From assembly GCF_007860135.1 (NCBI RefSeq), contig NZ_SJPV01000005.1, positions 203,393 through 267,392 on the forward strand: a stretch of DNA of 64,000 nucleotides, written 5' to 3'. Of the stretch, positions 18,945-28,029 are shown piece by piece. The notes beneath the pieces are model-generated. The model saw only the letters and a program-made list of their open reading frames with translations, did not search any database and was not told the origin of the DNA. Positions within the stretch are counted from its first letter, which is position 1; the number at the start of each line of letters is the position of its first letter. Origin of the DNA: Novipirellula artificiosorum. GTDB taxonomy: Bacteria > Planctomycetota > Planctomycetia > Pirellulales > Pirellulaceae. The position numbers and the translations under genes are program-made.

Positions 18945-19060
18945 GGTGATATTCTTTTGGCTCCTGGTCCGAATGTGTTCCATGCGTTGGACAGGTCGTG
19001 GCAGCGTTGCATTCCGATCCACAAGGTCTGCGTCGCTTGTCCGATTTTTGCGAAGGTGTA
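18945..19060 (-). repeat. ~110-bp dispersed repeat, copy 1
   Basis: Read on the minus strand it matches 19770-19885 read on the plus strand. A shared core is acgacctgtccaacgcatgg. Translated in matching frames the copies give LWIGMQRCHDLSNAWN and LWVGIQRSYDLSNAWN. I treat this as a DNA repeat, not a gene. Confidence 0.75.
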
Positions 19061-19467
19061 AGCTTGCTGAGGCTCTTGCGCACCTAGGTTTTTTGGCTCA
19101 TCCGGCGGAAGCGTGCGCAGGAGGTTTTCGAGGCATCTCTCCGGTGTCCCATGATTGCTGGCAGGAGCTATTTTCACTTGTTATCGTGCAGTTGCCGGTA
19201 GAAACGGAGTCGAGCTCTGCAGAGGTGCAACTTGACAAGGGATATCCCGGTCGACGGTGCGCCAAGGGTGCTACTGGTTCCCGGCGGACGACCGACCGTC
19301 GGGGACTCTTTTCTAAGAGATCATTGGACACCGGAGCCATACCTCCAAAAAACCTTGAGTCTGGGTTCCGCGCGCTTCGGTCGGATGAGCCGGTTTTTTG
19401 ACCGAGGAGTCCGAGAGCCACCGCACCCATGAACCGCACCTCCGTGCAACAGGCTTGCCCATGTTCG

Positions 19468-19595
19468 CTGCACCAGCGCGAACCGCAAGGCAACAATCAT
19501 TCGCAGCGGTTTGTCGAAAGCCCAGGGCGAAATCTCGTCACCTACCCCGCAGATGTATTAGACACCACCCGAGATGCGCGGTACAACGAGCCGCG
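19468..19595 (+). repeat. dispersed repeat shared in inverted orientation with 63870-64000
   Basis: The stretch from caccagcgcgaaccgcaagg to the GAGCCGCG segment near 19600 is nearly identical to the reverse complement of the last ~130 bases of the window. It includes the shared phrase gcagatgtattagacaccac. Confidence 0.88.
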
Positions 19596-19769
19596 AGCGG
19601 GAGGGGTGGGTGTACCTCGCCCTTTAGGCTCGTTGTACCACATAACTCCTGCGTTTTGCATGCATTGACGGGTTGGTTTTGTGTGCAACTCCACTGGACT
19701 TTTTGCTGGACGCCGCGAATTATCCTCAATTGAGGATCCGCGTTGGTGCTGCGGCGGCTTCATCGATCG

Positions 19770-19885
19770 ACCAAAGAACGATCCTGGGACGCAAACGCTT
19801 TGGGTTGGAATCCAGAGATCCTACGACCTGTCCAACGCATGGAACGCTTTTGGGCCAGGTGCAAAAAATTTTTCAAGCGTCTAAC
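19770..19885 (+). repeat. ~110-bp dispersed repeat, copy 2 (inverted relative to copy 1)
   Basis: This is the partner of 18945-19060, with the two copies facing each other about 0.7 kb apart. Confidence 0.75.
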
Positions 19886-19914
19886 TTATGTGGTACAACG
19901 AGCCCTCTGGGAGA

Positions 19915-20035
19915 GGTCGAGCCTAAGCGAGGGAGAGGGAAAACGGGCTGCGATTACAACATGAAATTCCAGCACTGTTTCTATACCGGCCCTCCCCCTC
20001 GCTGCGCTCGACCCCTCCCGCTGCGCGGGCAGGGG
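19915..20035 (+). repeat. dispersed repeat, same orientation as 63769-63882
   Basis: It starts gagcctaagcgagggagagg, then runs through atgaaattccagcactgttt to the ccctcgctgcgctcgacccc block. The copy at 63769 differs at only a few positions. Confidence 0.88.
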
Positions 20036-20111
20036 TGGTTGGATACCTAAACACTTCAGCAGTCACAACTTAAAAACTGCACGACCTCTCGGCGTGAGTG
20101 GGGAAGAGGGT

Positions 20112-20174
20112 GCTGGAGTTCAGGCTTTAGCCGCACGAGCGCAACCCGCAGTCGCCTGAAGGCTAAACTCCAGC
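20112..20174. repeat. REP-like inverted repeat, 63 bp
   Basis: The left arm GCTGGAGTTCAGGCTTTAGCC faces the right arm ending GGCTAAACTCCAGC, with a GC-rich loop between. It is imperfect but clearly paired, and typical of short extragenic palindromes. Confidence 0.7.
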
Positions 20175-20279
20175 GCACACCCCCTGAAACGCACAAATCA
20201 AATCCAATCTGGCTCGCACAGGGGCAGCAACCGAAAACCCTCTCCCGGCGTTGAAACGCCGACCTCTCGCAAAGGAGAG

Positions 20280-20295
20280 GTAACGGTACCGTTAC
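20280..20295. repeat. perfect 16-bp palindrome GTAACGGTACCGTTAC
   Basis: It is part of the repeat block shared with 63.69 kb, where only the right half is kept intact. Confidence 0.7.
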
Positions 20296-20483
20296 GCCTC
20301 GATAAAGAACGACTTAAAAACGGCACGACCTCTGGTGTGGCACGGTGAAAGATTGGTCTGGGCTTTGCCCCGAGAATAACCGATAATGCGCATCAGGTTG
20401 GCGTTTCGGTTTGCCATGGCATCAGCGCTCGTATCATGAAGGCGGTTTGAAAAAGACTGCTTCTTGCTTCCAAGGATGGAAAA

Positions 20484-21143
20484 ATGAGTCTCAAAATTGG
20501 TTTACGATGGATCGTTCTCGGTTCGGCCGTGATTGGCTTTTCTTCAAGCGGTTATGGGCAAGCCGGTACACAGCGAGGGGCCACGTTCGGCGGGTTAGCG
20601 GGTGCGGTCGCGGGCGGATTGATCGGCGACCATAACGGGGAAGCCGGAGCAGGGGCCGCGATTGGCGGCGTCGTCGGAGCGGTCGCCGGTGGGTTGCTCG
20701 GAAATGCGTCGGACAAGGAAAACGCGTACCGCCAACAACAGCAAGCCTACCGGTCTCAGCAAACGGCAATGGCGGCGACGCAAGGGGCCGTTTCCATCAT
20801 GGATGTCGCCTCGATGAGTCGCAGTGGTCTGAGCGAGATGGTGATCATCAATCAAATCAATCAGCGAGGCGTTCAGCAGGCGCTCAGCGTTCCGGACATC
20901 ATTTCGCTTCATCAAGCAGGTGTTAGCGAATCGGTGATCACGGCGATGCAGCAAGCACCCACCGGTATTCAACGTGTTGCCCGACAAGCGACTCCAGTCG
21001 TGACTCAGCAAATCATTCAACCGACACCGGTGATCGTCGAAGAACGGATCGTCGTTCCCGCCTACCGCCCCCATTACTACCATCCCCCCCGCCCACACTA
21101 CTACCAACCTCATTACCGATCGGGCGTACACATTCGGTTCTAG
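20484..21143 (+). CDS. exported glycine-zipper protein
   Basis: 219 residues with an N-terminal signal (IVLGSAVIGFSSSGYGQA). Two glycine-zipper hairpins follow: FGGLAGAVAGGLIGDHNGEA and IGGVVGAVAGGLLGNAS. After a Gln-rich stretch comes a conserved-looking helical segment (SIMDVASMSRSGLSEMVIIN; SVPDIISLHQAGVSESVITA) built as two similar units. The C-terminus is rich in His, Tyr and Pro. Glycine zippers pack in membranes, so an outer-membrane or periplasmic role is likely. The exact function is unknown. Confidence 0.85.
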   Translation: MSLKIGLRWIVLGSAVIGFSSSGYGQAGTQRGATFGGLAGAVAGGLIGDHNGEAGAGAAIGGVVGAVAGGLLGNASDKENAYRQQQQAYRSQQTAMAATQGAVSIMDVASMSRSGLSEMVIINQINQRGVQQALSVPDIISLHQAGVSESVITAMQQAPTGIQRVARQATPVVTQQIIQPTPVIVEERIVVPAYRPHYYHPPRPHYYQPHYRSGVHIRF

Positions 21144-21399
21144 CGATGGGTTCACCTTCGTTCGAGAAAAGCGAACCCGCTAAATCGTGAACACGTGTCA
21201 TTGACTCGTGGCGATGCGCTATCCATTCGTGTTGCCGAAGACTGGCAATGCGGCTAGCACAGCAGGACGAACCGGACACTGAAAAACGGTCTCGTTCGTG
21301 GTACAATCTGCGGAGGTTGCCGGGATGCGTCGATCGCTTCCCATCACGGCAACTTTCCCTTCCCGCCACGATCGCTCTCGACCGATTTTCAGGAACACG

Positions 21400-24300
21400 A
21401 TGCGCTACCTCACTGCGATTTGCACACTGCTTCAGCACGGACTCTTGGGCTGTGGACTGCTCACGGCAATGCTGACTCCTTCTCTAACCCTGGCGGAGGA
21501 GGGGTCCGACTCGGAAGGGACGCTACACCCCACCCACCTTCGCTGCGAGTATCGGGCGAATCCGCTAGGGGTCGATGAGACGAAGCCGCGGTTGATGTGG
21601 CAGGTTGCATCCGAACACCGAGCGGCAACGCAAACGGCTTACCAAATCTTGGTTGCATCGAGCGACGAGAAGCTCTCGCAAAATATCGGCGATCGTTGGG
21701 ACTCGAAGCAAGTGAATTCGAATCAGACGTTGCACATCGAATACGACGGAAAACCCTTAGCGTCGCGGCAACCCTGTTATTGGAAAGTGCGGGTCTGGGA
21801 CGAAAACGGCAATCCATCGGCATGGAGCGATCCAGCCCATTGGACCATGGGCTTGCTTGACGATTCCGATTGGTCGGGCCAATACATCAGCTACCTCGAC
21901 GACACACCGATTCATGACGATCGAGAAACACTCTTTCTGCCGGCTGCTCGGCAATATCGCAAAGAGTTTCGCAGCGAGAAACGTGTTCGCCGAGCCACGA
22001 TCTATTCCACCGCGCTTGGAATCTATGAGTTGCATCTCAATGGCCAGCGCGTCAGCGATGCCTACTTCACGCCGGGTTGGACCGATTATCGGCAACGAGC
22101 CTACTACAACACGTTCGATGTCACCGACATGGTTCGCGAAGGTGACAACGCCCTTGGTTCTTGGGTCGCCGACGGTTGGTATAGCGGGTACGTCGGGTTC
22201 GGATTGTTGACGGGGATGGGGACGGAGAAAATCGGCCGCTACACGTATGGAAAAACACCCGCATGGATGGGCCAGTTAGAAATTGAATATGCGGATGGCA
22301 CGACCGAAACCATCGCGACCGATTCGAGTTGGAAGGTGACGGGCGACGGCCCCATCACCGAAGCCGATTTGTTGATGGGCGAAGCCTACGATGCGCGCAG
22401 GGAGCAAGCGGGTTGGACTTTGGCGGGGTTCGATGACGGACCTTGGGATCAGGCGATCCACGCGTCAGAAAACGGCTCTCCTGTCGCGACGTTCTATCAA
22501 GCAGAGAATCCGCTTGAATCAGGCAAGAACCCTACCATTGAGGGGAATGATCGAAATCTCGGCTTCAATCGACCGCGGCTCGAATCATTCCCTGGCGTGC
22601 TCGTGCGAGTGATTGAGGAAATCCCTGCCGTCGAAGTGATCGAGCGAGAGCCAGGGGTCTTCATGGTGAACTTAGGGCAGAACTTCGCTGGCGCGATCCG
22701 ATTGAAGGTCAAGGGCAAGGCGGGGCAAAGGATCAAAATCCGCTACGGCGAAATGTTGTATCCCGATGGCCGTTTGATGACCGAAAATTTGCGTAAAGCT
22801 CGCTGCCAAGATTTCTACACCTGCAAAGGGGCCCCCGAAGGCGAAACCTTCCAACCACGCTTCACGTTCCATGGCTTTCAGTTCGTTCAATTGTCAAACT
22901 TCCCCGGGGAAGCGGACCTCGAAACGGTGACGGGATTGGCGATGCACAGCGACACGCCGCTGGTCAGTACTTTTGAATGCTCGGATCCGATGGTGAACCA
23001 GTTGTTTCGCAACGTGGTTTGGACGCAGCGAGCCAACTTCTTAGACCTGCCCACGGATTGCCCTCAACGGGATGAGCGGATGGGTTGGACCGGTGACGCT
23101 CAAGCTTATGTGGCCACGGCTGCGTACAACGCCGACATCGGTGCCTTCTACACCAAGTGGTTGCGCGAGTTGATGGAGTCGCAGCGTCCCAGTGGAGCGT
23201 TCCCTGGGTATGCGCCGTTTCCATTTCAGCATGGCTGGGACTTCGGTTCGGCGTGGGCCGATGCCGGTGTGATTTGCCCCTGGACGATCTGGCAAGCCTA
23301 CGGTGATACGCGCGTCATCGATCGCTGCTGGGAGCCCATGACGCGTTTCATGCAATGGCGAAAAGGGACAAGCCAAGGTGAACTTGGCATCGCCCATGGC
23401 AACGCGTGGGGCGACTGGCTCGCACAAGGTGCAACCACGCCGTTGGAGTATGTCGATACGGTTTACTTCGCTATTTCGGCAAAGATGATGTCCGAAATGG
23501 CCGAGGCCACCGGGCGACATGAAGAAGCAGAAGCCTATCACCAGCAGTTTCAACGAACCAAGGCAGTATTCGGCGAAACCTACCTGGAGGACGATGGCAG
23601 CATCTCGGTGAACACGCAAACCGCCCATGCGTTGGCACTATTCGCCGATCTGGTTCCCGAACCGATGCGTGAAGCAACGGCCAAGCGTTTAGCCGAAAAG
23701 ATCGCCCTGAACGGCAATCATATGTCAACCGGCTTTCTCGGCACACGTCCCTTGTTACCCGTCCTAAGTTCTGCTGGCCAACACGACTTGGCAACGTTCT
23801 TGTTGCAGAGCCACGAGTTTCCCTCGTGGGGTTACGAAATCGACAATGGTGCCACCACGATTTGGGAACGGTGGGACAGCTACACCAAAGAAGATGCGTT
23901 TGGCCGCCACAATGCCGCGATGAATTCTTTTTCGCACTATTCATTCGGTGCGGTTTGCGAATGGATGTTCCGTACACTCGCAGGGATCGATTCTGCCGCC
24001 CCAGGCTACGAGACCATTGTCATTCGGCCCACGCCCCCTTCACCGGGAAGCAATGCGCAACATCCGGCGATTGATTGGACTTCGGCATCGTACGATTCGA
24101 TTCGCGGAAAAATCCAAAGCAATTGGGCCGTCGACGGTGATACATTCACGCTTGAAACGACGATTCCAGCGAACACGAAGGCATGGGTCCACTTGCCAGG
24201 ATCCGGATTGGAAAATGTGACCGAGAGCGGAAAACCGGTACATCAGGTCGACGGCGTTCGTTTCGTTCGCAACGAAGCGGACCGCATCGTGTTGGAGATT

Positions 24301-24828
24301 CAATCGGGGACCTACAAGTTTGTTTCCAAGCAGGCCATTGGATCCGCGACCAGCGCGCTGCAAACGTCGCAGCCAGCCGACATGACCATCAACCCGGATC
24401 AAATTGATCTGACCGATGCAACCCCCTTGGCGAGTTGGAATTTCTCGAAGGCAGAGGATGTCCAGCGATGGACCGGTCAGCACAACCTGAAAATCCAAAT
24501 CGGTGACGACCATGCCGTCGTGCAATCAGAGGGAAAGGATCCACAACTGAGCACCACGTTGGACTCAGCCGTTGAGGGGAAAATCGTCGTCGAAATCAAA
24601 GCGATGGTTTCGAAAGGAACGGAAATGGATCTGTTCTGGGCCTCCCCGAATGGAAACTTCAACGGAACCCAGCATGTCGGCCGATCGCTCGCCGGCTCGG
24701 ATCAATTCCATTCGTACCTGTATCGAATTGGCGATGGAACACCGCTGCAAAAGCTTCGAATCGATCCGTTTGCGAATCTGGGGACCATCAAAATCGATTC
24801 GATCACGCTGTATCAGTTGAGTCGTTGA
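21400..24828 (+). CDS. alpha-L-rhamnosidase, GH78 family, exported
   Basis: About 1142 residues from the ATG at 21400 (AGGA at 21391). The signal peptide begins MRYLTAICTLLQHGLLGCGL. The N-terminal Ig-like and carbohydrate-binding domains (LRCEYRANPLGVDETKPRLMW; AYFTPGWTDYRQRAYYN) precede the (alpha/alpha)6 catalytic barrel. That barrel holds the GH78 signatures DCPQRDERMGWTGDAQ, WDFGSAWADAGV and EIDNGATTIWERWDSY, which carry the acidic residues expected for inverting hydrolysis. About 130 extra C-terminal residues after residue ~1010 look like an appended beta-sandwich domain. It should release rhamnose from plant or algal polysaccharides, matching the sulfatases and fucose genes here. Confidence 0.93.
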   Translation: MRYLTAICTLLQHGLLGCGLLTAMLTPSLTLAEEGSDSEGTLHPTHLRCEYRANPLGVDETKPRLMWQVASEHRAATQTAYQILVASSDEKLSQNIGDRWDSKQVNSNQTLHIEYDGKPLASRQPCYWKVRVWDENGNPSAWSDPAHWTMGLLDDSDWSGQYISYLDDTPIHDDRETLFLPAARQYRKEFRSEKRVRRATIYSTALGIYELHLNGQRVSDAYFTPGWTDYRQRAYYNTFDVTDMVREGDNALGSWVADGWYSGYVGFGLLTGMGTEKIGRYTYGKTPAWMGQLEIEYADGTTETIATDSSWKVTGDGPITEADLLMGEAYDARREQAGWTLAGFDDGPWDQAIHASENGSPVATFYQAENPLESGKNPTIEGNDRNLGFNRPRLESFPGVLVRVIEEIPAVEVIEREPGVFMVNLGQNFAGAIRLKVKGKAGQRIKIRYGEMLYPDGRLMTENLRKARCQDFYTCKGAPEGETFQPRFTFHGFQFVQLSNFPGEADLETVTGLAMHSDTPLVSTFECSDPMVNQLFRNVVWTQRANFLDLPTDCPQRDERMGWTGDAQAYVATAAYNADIGAFYTKWLRELMESQRPSGAFPGYAPFPFQHGWDFGSAWADAGVICPWTIWQAYGDTRVIDRCWEPMTRFMQWRKGTSQGELGIAHGNAWGDWLAQGATTPLEYVDTVYFAISAKMMSEMAEATGRHEEAEAYHQQFQRTKAVFGETYLEDDGSISVNTQTAHALALFADLVPEPMREATAKRLAEKIALNGNHMSTGFLGTRPLLPVLSSAGQHDLATFLLQSHEFPSWGYEIDNGATTIWERWDSYTKEDAFGRHNAAMNSFSHYSFGAVCEWMFRTLAGIDSAAPGYETIVIRPTPPSPGSNAQHPAIDWTSASYDSIRGKIQSNWAVDGDTFTLETTIPANTKAWVHLPGSGLENVTESGKPVHQVDGVRFVRNEADRIVLEIQSGTYKFVSKQAIGSATSALQTSQPADMTINPDQIDLTDATPLASWNFSKAEDVQRWTGQHNLKIQIGDDHAVVQSEGKDPQLSTTLDSAVEGKIVVEIKAMVSKGTEMDLFWASPNGNFNGTQHVGRSLAGSDQFHSYLYRIGDGTPLQKLRIDPFANLGTIKIDSITLYQLSR

Positions 24829-25058
24829 GAGCTTGCGACCCATGCATTTCTTATTTTTCTTCAAAACTTCCAAAAAATCAGTTGATCGGCTGTCACTTGG
24901 AGTTTAAAAACCAGGGAACACCCGTGGCCTAGTGGACGCATGGGGCCATAGGTGCCCTGCTTCTTGCTGCGAAGCATGGAGCACGATCCAACCTTCTTCA
25001 TTCTGATCGACGCGATGACTTTTTACTGGGGCCATCGCGTCCTGGAAAAAGGTGGCCC

Positions 25059-25286
25059 ATGAGATTCTTCTTTTCCAAACGGCAAGCCCATCATCCAATG
25101 CGACTTGGGCAGATCGCCACGGGGTTGTTCCTCCTTGTTGGCTTGCTGGCTCTCGTCGGCTTGCTGGCTGGCTGCGTCAGCCATTCTGCCTCCGTCGTCA
25201 CGGAAACCGACGAATACAGCTTCGACGAGATCCGAGCTCAGGCCGCTGCGGAAGAGGCGGCTTCCGCCGCCGAGCGGGAGGAGTAA
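25059..25286 (+). CDS. small lipoprotein next to DUF1559 gene
   Basis: 75 residues. The hydrophobic stretch GLFLLVGLLALVGLLAGC ends in a lipobox (LAGC), leaving about 37 acidic, Ala/Glu-rich residues after the cysteine. AAGGTGG precedes the ATG. Very small lipoproteins directly upstream of DUF1559 genes are common in planctomycetes; their role is unknown. The next gene starts 64 bases later. Confidence 0.8.
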   Translation: MRFFFSKRQAHHPMRLGQIATGLFLLVGLLALVGLLAGCVSHSASVVTETDEYSFDEIRAQAAAEEAASAAEREE

Positions 25287-25350
25287 CCCTCGCCAAGGAT
25301 GGCCTAATGCATCCTGTACCGACGTGATCCGAATCGAAAGGTACTTGCCC

Positions 25351-26589
25351 ATGAAGCCTTCATTCAAACCCCGCATCGCTTTCCAGCGACTCCATGCGTT
25401 TACGCTCGTCGAACTCTTGGTGGTGATTGCCATCATCGCGGTTTTGGTGGGTTTACTGATGCCAGCGGTCCAGTCCGCTCGCGAAGCAGCGCGACGGATG
25501 AGCTGCGGAAACAATGTCAAGCAACTTGGCCTGGCGATGCACCATTACCATTCTGCGTTCCGTCAACTGCCGATTCATGGCGTCGGGCCAACGAACGAAA
25601 CGACCAACAGCCCGTTTCTCGCCGACGACAACACCGGTCGCGGCTTCACACGCATCGAGTTGACTTACCTCGTTGGATTGTTACCGTTTTTGGAGCAGCA
25701 AGCGCTCTGGGAACAGCTCAGCCGGCCCATGGTGGAAGACGATGGCGACATCTGGCCTGCGTTTGGCCCGCGACCGTGGAATGGGAACTACCCGCCATGG
25801 GCGACGCAGGTTCCCACGTTTCGATGTCCTAGCGATCCCGGTCTCGGGGTCCCCGGACTTGGGCGAATCAACTATGCCGCCTGTACCGGTGACGGCTTCT
25901 ATGAATCCGAACACGGGGTAACGGTTTGGAGTGGAACGCGTTGGTTGTACCAGTGCGATCGCTTGGCGATGCGCCGAGCTCAATGTGGCATGCGAGGGGT
26001 ATTCGTGACCCGCAAAAGCATGCGTTTTCGCGATATCACCGACGGACTATCGAATACGATCGCCATCGCCGAAATCATGACGGGCCTTGGGGACGGTGAC
26101 AATCGATCGATCGGTTTTACCAACCCAAAGGGTGGTTTTTTTCAAGTCGCCAACAATGCGAAACGTTGTGAAGACCTTGGCTTCATTGATCCGAAGCGTC
26201 CAAGGTTTTGGACCCATGACGTCAACGTCTACGCGCCCATTTCCCAACGCGGATTCCGTTGGGCCGATTTCCATACGCTTCAATCGCAGGTCAACACGAT
26301 CTTGCCCCCCAATTCCGAGATTTGTCTGGTCGGCCACAGCGACACGTACGGCGTCGCTCCCCCGAGCAGTCGCCATGCGGGCGGCGTTCATGTCTTGATG
26401 GTCGATGGCGCAACGAAATTCATCACCGATTCCATCGAAGCGGGCAACCCGCGTGTACCCTGTGTTTACTGCGACGCCTTGTCGAGCCGAACCAACAGCC
26501 CGACCCCGCCGGGATCCCCCAGTCCCTTTGGTCTATGGGGATCCCTTGGAACACGAGCCTCGAGCGAAACGATCGATGACGCATGGTAA
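25351..26589 (+). CDS. DUF1559 protein with type IV pilin-like N-terminus
   Basis: About 412 residues. The prepilin signature FTLVELLVVIAIIAVLVGLL lies at about residues 17-36 after a short basic leader. The DUF1559 core follows (PAVQSAREAARRMSCGNNVKQ, FRCPSDPG, FRDITDGLSNTIAIAE) and ends with HAGGVHVLMVDGATKF. Such pseudopilin-like proteins occur in dozens of copies per planctomycete genome. Processing by a prepilin peptidase is expected; the assembled structure is unknown. The start is the ATG at 25351 with AAAGG upstream. Confidence 0.95.
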   Translation: MKPSFKPRIAFQRLHAFTLVELLVVIAIIAVLVGLLMPAVQSAREAARRMSCGNNVKQLGLAMHHYHSAFRQLPIHGVGPTNETTNSPFLADDNTGRGFTRIELTYLVGLLPFLEQQALWEQLSRPMVEDDGDIWPAFGPRPWNGNYPPWATQVPTFRCPSDPGLGVPGLGRINYAACTGDGFYESEHGVTVWSGTRWLYQCDRLAMRRAQCGMRGVFVTRKSMRFRDITDGLSNTIAIAEIMTGLGDGDNRSIGFTNPKGGFFQVANNAKRCEDLGFIDPKRPRFWTHDVNVYAPISQRGFRWADFHTLQSQVNTILPPNSEICLVGHSDTYGVAPPSSRHAGGVHVLMVDGATKFITDSIEAGNPRVPCVYCDALSSRTNSPTPPGSPSPFGLWGSLGTRASSETIDDAW

Positions 26590-26608
26590 TGCCGCGATCG
26601 TGTCGCGA

Positions 26609-27265
26609 TCATTCCGCGAGCTTCTTCACTCGTAAGTTCCGGATCATGACTTTACTTTTCGGATCGTGAGCCTGCAATGCAAACGTCCCCTCGCCGAGCC
26701 GCCGTGCAAACTGTTCGGATTCAGGTTGTTTGTTTTCGGGTTCGGTGTAATCGACCATCGTCTTGCCATTTACTTTCAAAACAATGTGACGACCTTCCAC
26801 AATGATCTCTTGAGTGTACCACTCGTTGTCTTTGACTCCGGGGTCCGCGACGTTTTCCACGTTGTACAAGCTGCTGGTCTTCTTCGGGTCCTTATGCGAC
26901 ACGTTCACCTGGCATTCGTAACCCTGCTTCGGCCAACCTTCGGGTTGGTAACTCGTGTGAAAATAGATCCCTGAATTGCTTCCAGGCGTGGTCATCACAT
27001 CGGCCTTGAAATGGAAGTTCTTGAAGGGAGCCAAATCGCCAACATAGAACAAGTGGCAACGGTCGCCTTGACAAACGAGCGATCCATCCTCGATCACCCA
27101 GCTATCAGGATTCTCTTCCGCTATTTTCCATCCCTTCATCGTTTCGCCATCGAACAACGACACGAAGTCAGCTTCCGTTTTCGACGCAGGGGTCTCGGCA
27201 CGAACGATGGACGAAGTGGTAAGGCAAGCCAAAAGAGATCCAACAAAGACAAACTTCCAATTCAT
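26609..27265 (-). CDS. DUF1080 protein (3-keto-disaccharide hydrolase domain), exported
   Basis: 218 residues. The signal peptide is MNWKFVFVGSLLACLTTSSIVRA. The DUF1080 beta-sandwich has FVSLFDGETMKGWKI, SWVIEDGSLVCQGD, SNSGIYFHTSYQPEGWPKQG and the C-terminal FALQAHDPKSKVMIRNLRVK. Some members cleave 3-keto-glucosides; for others no activity is known. An in-frame upstream ATG (27346) would bury the signal peptide and is rejected. It is convergent with the DUF1559 gene (19-base gap). A terminator separates it from the cytochrome gene upstream, so it probably has its own promoter. Confidence 0.92.
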   Translation of the reverse strand: MNWKFVFVGSLLACLTTSSIVRAETPASKTEADFVSLFDGETMKGWKIAEENPDSWVIEDGSLVCQGDRCHLFYVGDLAPFKNFHFKADVMTTPGSNSGIYFHTSYQPEGWPKQGYECQVNVSHKDPKKTSSLYNVENVADPGVKDNEWYTQEIIVEGRHIVLKVNGKTMVDYTEPENKQPESEQFARRLGEGTFALQAHDPKSKVMIRNLRVKKLAE

Positions 27266-27313
27266 AGCAGGGTTCCAGTGGGGGAGGGGAAAGGGGGGCG
27301 GGGAAATCGCGGC

Positions 27314-27349
27314 AAAAAAAACGCTTGTCAACGCAAACATTGACAAGCG
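27314..27349 (-). terminator. intrinsic terminator after the cytochrome gene
   Basis: On the minus strand the stem arms CGCTTGTCAA and TTGACAAGCG are perfect, separated by 8 bases, and are followed directly by eight Ts. It ends the transcript of the gene at 27385-27783. Confidence 0.88.
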
Positions 27350-27384
27350 AATTGTAATCTCAAATCGTTTGGCGAACGAGCCGA

Positions 27385-27783
27385 TCAGTCGTCGAGCTTT
27401 GCATCGACCGCAGGAAGTTCGTTATTCTTGATCTTTTCCGCAAACGTTCGTTTGTCTGCACTCTTCTTCTCACCCGCTTTCTTGAAGCCCTCGATGATCT
27501 TTTTCTTGGCTTCTTCCGGATTCTCCTTCACGTAGTCTTTCGGAAAATCTTCTTTCTTCAAGAACTCGTTGACCGCTTTCCCGTATTCGTTGCGTGCTTC
27601 CTCTTTCTTTTCGTCCTTCACATGGCATACGTTACAACCTGCCTTGCGGCCCAATTTCACGAAGTCTTCATTCGCCCCTTCGCCTAGGTATTCACTTTTC
27701 CACTGCTTACCAAATTCACTAATGGCCATCGCTGGCGAAACGAGCAAACCCAACAAACCGAGGCAGACAATCAATCGTTTCAT
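27385..27783 (-). CDS. small exported c-type cytochrome-like protein
   Basis: 132 residues. The signal peptide MKRLIVCLGLLGLLVSPAMA is followed by one heme motif, CNVCH, at residues 50-54, and a highly charged Lys/Glu-rich tail. A methionine axial ligand is not obvious, so it could be a heme protein of unusual coordination. It is monocistronic by the terminator downstream. I see nothing recognisable in the 246 bases between this gene and the kinase gene. Confidence 0.82.
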   Translation of the reverse strand: MKRLIVCLGLLGLLVSPAMAISEFGKQWKSEYLGEGANEDFVKLGRKAGCNVCHVKDEKKEEARNEYGKAVNEFLKKEDFPKDYVKENPEEAKKKIIEGFKKAGEKKSADKRTFAEKIKNNELPAVDAKLDD

Positions 27784-28029
27784 TTCACTTCTCCGAAAAA
27801 TCGAAAAAAAAGGGGGGATTCGTAAACGGGGGCAGGTGCAGGAAAATTGGCGTCAGGCGGCGCAGCCACCCTGAGCGAGTTGCTGCTCAATGGCGAGACG
27901 TCGCGAGACAACAAACATTTGCCCGCTAACTGATCAAGGTAGGAGGCACCCAACTTGTTGGAACAGGTACCCAATGAAGCCTTTTCGGTCTCTATTAAGT
28001 CTTAATCGAGCGCAAAAGTCAAATACGAT

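Larger units (their letters stand above)
20068..20333. repeat. segment flanked by 22-bp near-identical direct repeats
   Basis: The sequence acttaaaaactgcacgacct (20068 onward) recurs at 20312-20333 with one mismatch. Between the copies are a REP-like inverted repeat and a hairpin block also found at 63.7 kb. The direct repeats could be remnants of an insertion or of unequal duplication. Confidence 0.6.
18601..20483. repeat. gene-free mosaic of dispersed repeats
   Basis: About 1.9 kb between the kinase and glycine-zipper genes with no supportable CDS. It is assembled from short modules: a perfect 25-bp tandem duplication, two inverted copies of a ~110-bp unit, blocks containing 'cctcgctgcgctcgacccc', a REP-like inverted repeat and a 16-bp palindrome. 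Several modules recur at 63.66-64.0 kb, some in opposite orientation. Confidence 0.85.

Noticed and set aside
18634..19083. Open frames across the repeat block, including those with DLSNAWN peptides
   Set aside because: They coincide with dispersed DNA repeats and occur in several frames and on both strands.
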